6,138 bases of DNA. Source: an uncultured Verrucomicrobiota bacterium (GTDB taxonomy: Bacteria; Verrucomicrobiota; Verrucomicrobiia; Limisphaerales; SXTU01). The position numbers and the translations under genes are program-made. Below the pieces are notes generated by a model. That model searched no databases and had not been told where the DNA came from. It worked only from the letters and a program-made list of their open reading frames with translations. The stretch spans positions 1-6,138 of the forward strand of contig CAIPBN010000386.1 of assembly GCA_903863315.1 (NCBI GenBank), in the 5' to 3' direction. Shown here in pieces: positions 5,675-6,138 of the stretch (positions are counted from its first letter, which is position 1; the number at the start of each line of letters is the position of its first letter).

Positions 5675-6138
5675 ATGTCTCCCGACAAACCGACCCAGAT
5701 GCGCCACCGGATTGTGGCCGTCACCACGTTGACCGCCGTGCTGCTCTACCTGGATCGTGTGTGCATCGCGGAGATCGCCAAGCTCGACGAGTTCAAGAAG
5801 ACGCTGGGGCTGACCGAACAGCAGACCGGCTATGTGATCTCGGCATTCTTCTTCGCCTACGCGCTGGGACAGGTGCCGGCGGGCTGGCTGTCGGACAAGT
5901 TCGGCGCACGCGGGATGATGACCTTCTACATCGCCTTGTGGTCGCTGTGCACGGCGCTGACGGGGTTTGCCGGCGGGTTCGTGTCGCTCGTCATTGCGCG
6001 GATGGGATTTGGTCTGGCGCAGGCCGGAGCGTATCCGGCGAGCAACGGCCTGGTGCGGCTCTGGACACCGCTGGCGGCGCGCGGCAAGGCCAGCAGCATC
6101 GTGTCGCTGGGCGGACGGCTGGGCGGGGCCATCGCGCC
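5675..6138 (+). CDS. Second MFS transporter, ACS-like, N-terminal part only
   Basis: The ATG at 5675 opens a frame that runs without a stop to the window end (154 codons), covering roughly the first four to five membrane helices of a carrier probably over 400 residues long. Helix 1 ends in LYLDRV (24-29), a variant of the ACS N-Y-x-D-R signature. The helix 2-3 loop has motif A, GWLSDKFGAR (70-79). ARMGFGLAQAGAYPASNG corresponds to the helix 4 R-x-x-x-G-x-x-x-A-G-x-x-P-A motif of hexuronate/glucarate/galactonate-type carriers, and SLGGRLGGAIA begins the next helix. It differs clearly from the MFS protein at 465-1712 and is not a recent duplicate. Its start has no Shine-Dalgarno in position; a GGAG lies 19 bases upstream. 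Substrate is unknown and may become clear from genes beyond the window. Confidence 0.9.
   Translation, partial: MSPDKPTQMRHRIVAVTTLTAVLLYLDRVCIAEIAKLDEFKKTLGLTEQQTGYVISAFFFAYALGQVPAGWLSDKFGARGMMTFYIALWSLCTALTGFAGGFVSLVIARMGFGLAQAGAYPASNGLVRLWTPLAARGKASSIVSLGGRLGGAIA

Overview
This GC-rich window reads as a chromosomal segment of a free-living bacterium, most likely a member of the Verrucomicrobiota (or another PVC-group lineage). That placement is an inference. It rests on three things: none of the six visible start codons has a convincing Shine-Dalgarno sequence at normal spacing; a BNR-type sialidase sits next to an ACS-type MFS carrier; and the YebC protein has an unusual N-terminus. I see no IS element, integrase, phage gene, CRISPR array, tRNA or rRNA.

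Layout, left to right. (1) The 3' end of a sialidase-like (BNR/Asp-box) protein, + strand, is followed by a possible 39-residue ORF that overlaps its stop codon, then a complete 415-residue MFS transporter. This looks like a carbohydrate release-and-uptake group. (2) engB/yihA, an essential ribosome-assembly GTPase, + strand, with an extra C-terminal tail. (3) A Tat-exported molybdopterin oxidoreductase of the sulfite-oxidase fold, - strand, convergent with engB. (4) A beta-class adenine-N6 DNA methyltransferase closely resembling DpnA (GATC), + strand, divergent from the oxidoreductase. (5) A YebC/TACO1-family translation factor, - strand, convergent with the methyltransferase. (6) The 5' end of a second, different MFS transporter, + strand, divergent from yebC and cut by the window edge.

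How the genes relate. Apart from the sialidase/MFS pair, neighbours do not form one pathway. They are housekeeping genes (engB, yebC) mixed with accessory genes (oxidoreductase, methyltransferase, transporters), each probably transcribed separately. The two divergent intergenic regions each carry short palindromes that could be operators.

I did not find a clearly new biological system. The points most worth checking are the DpnA-like methyltransferase without a visible restriction partner, the tiny overlapping ORF after the sialidase, and the palindromes in the divergent spacers. All family assignments come from reading motifs by eye; no database search was run.
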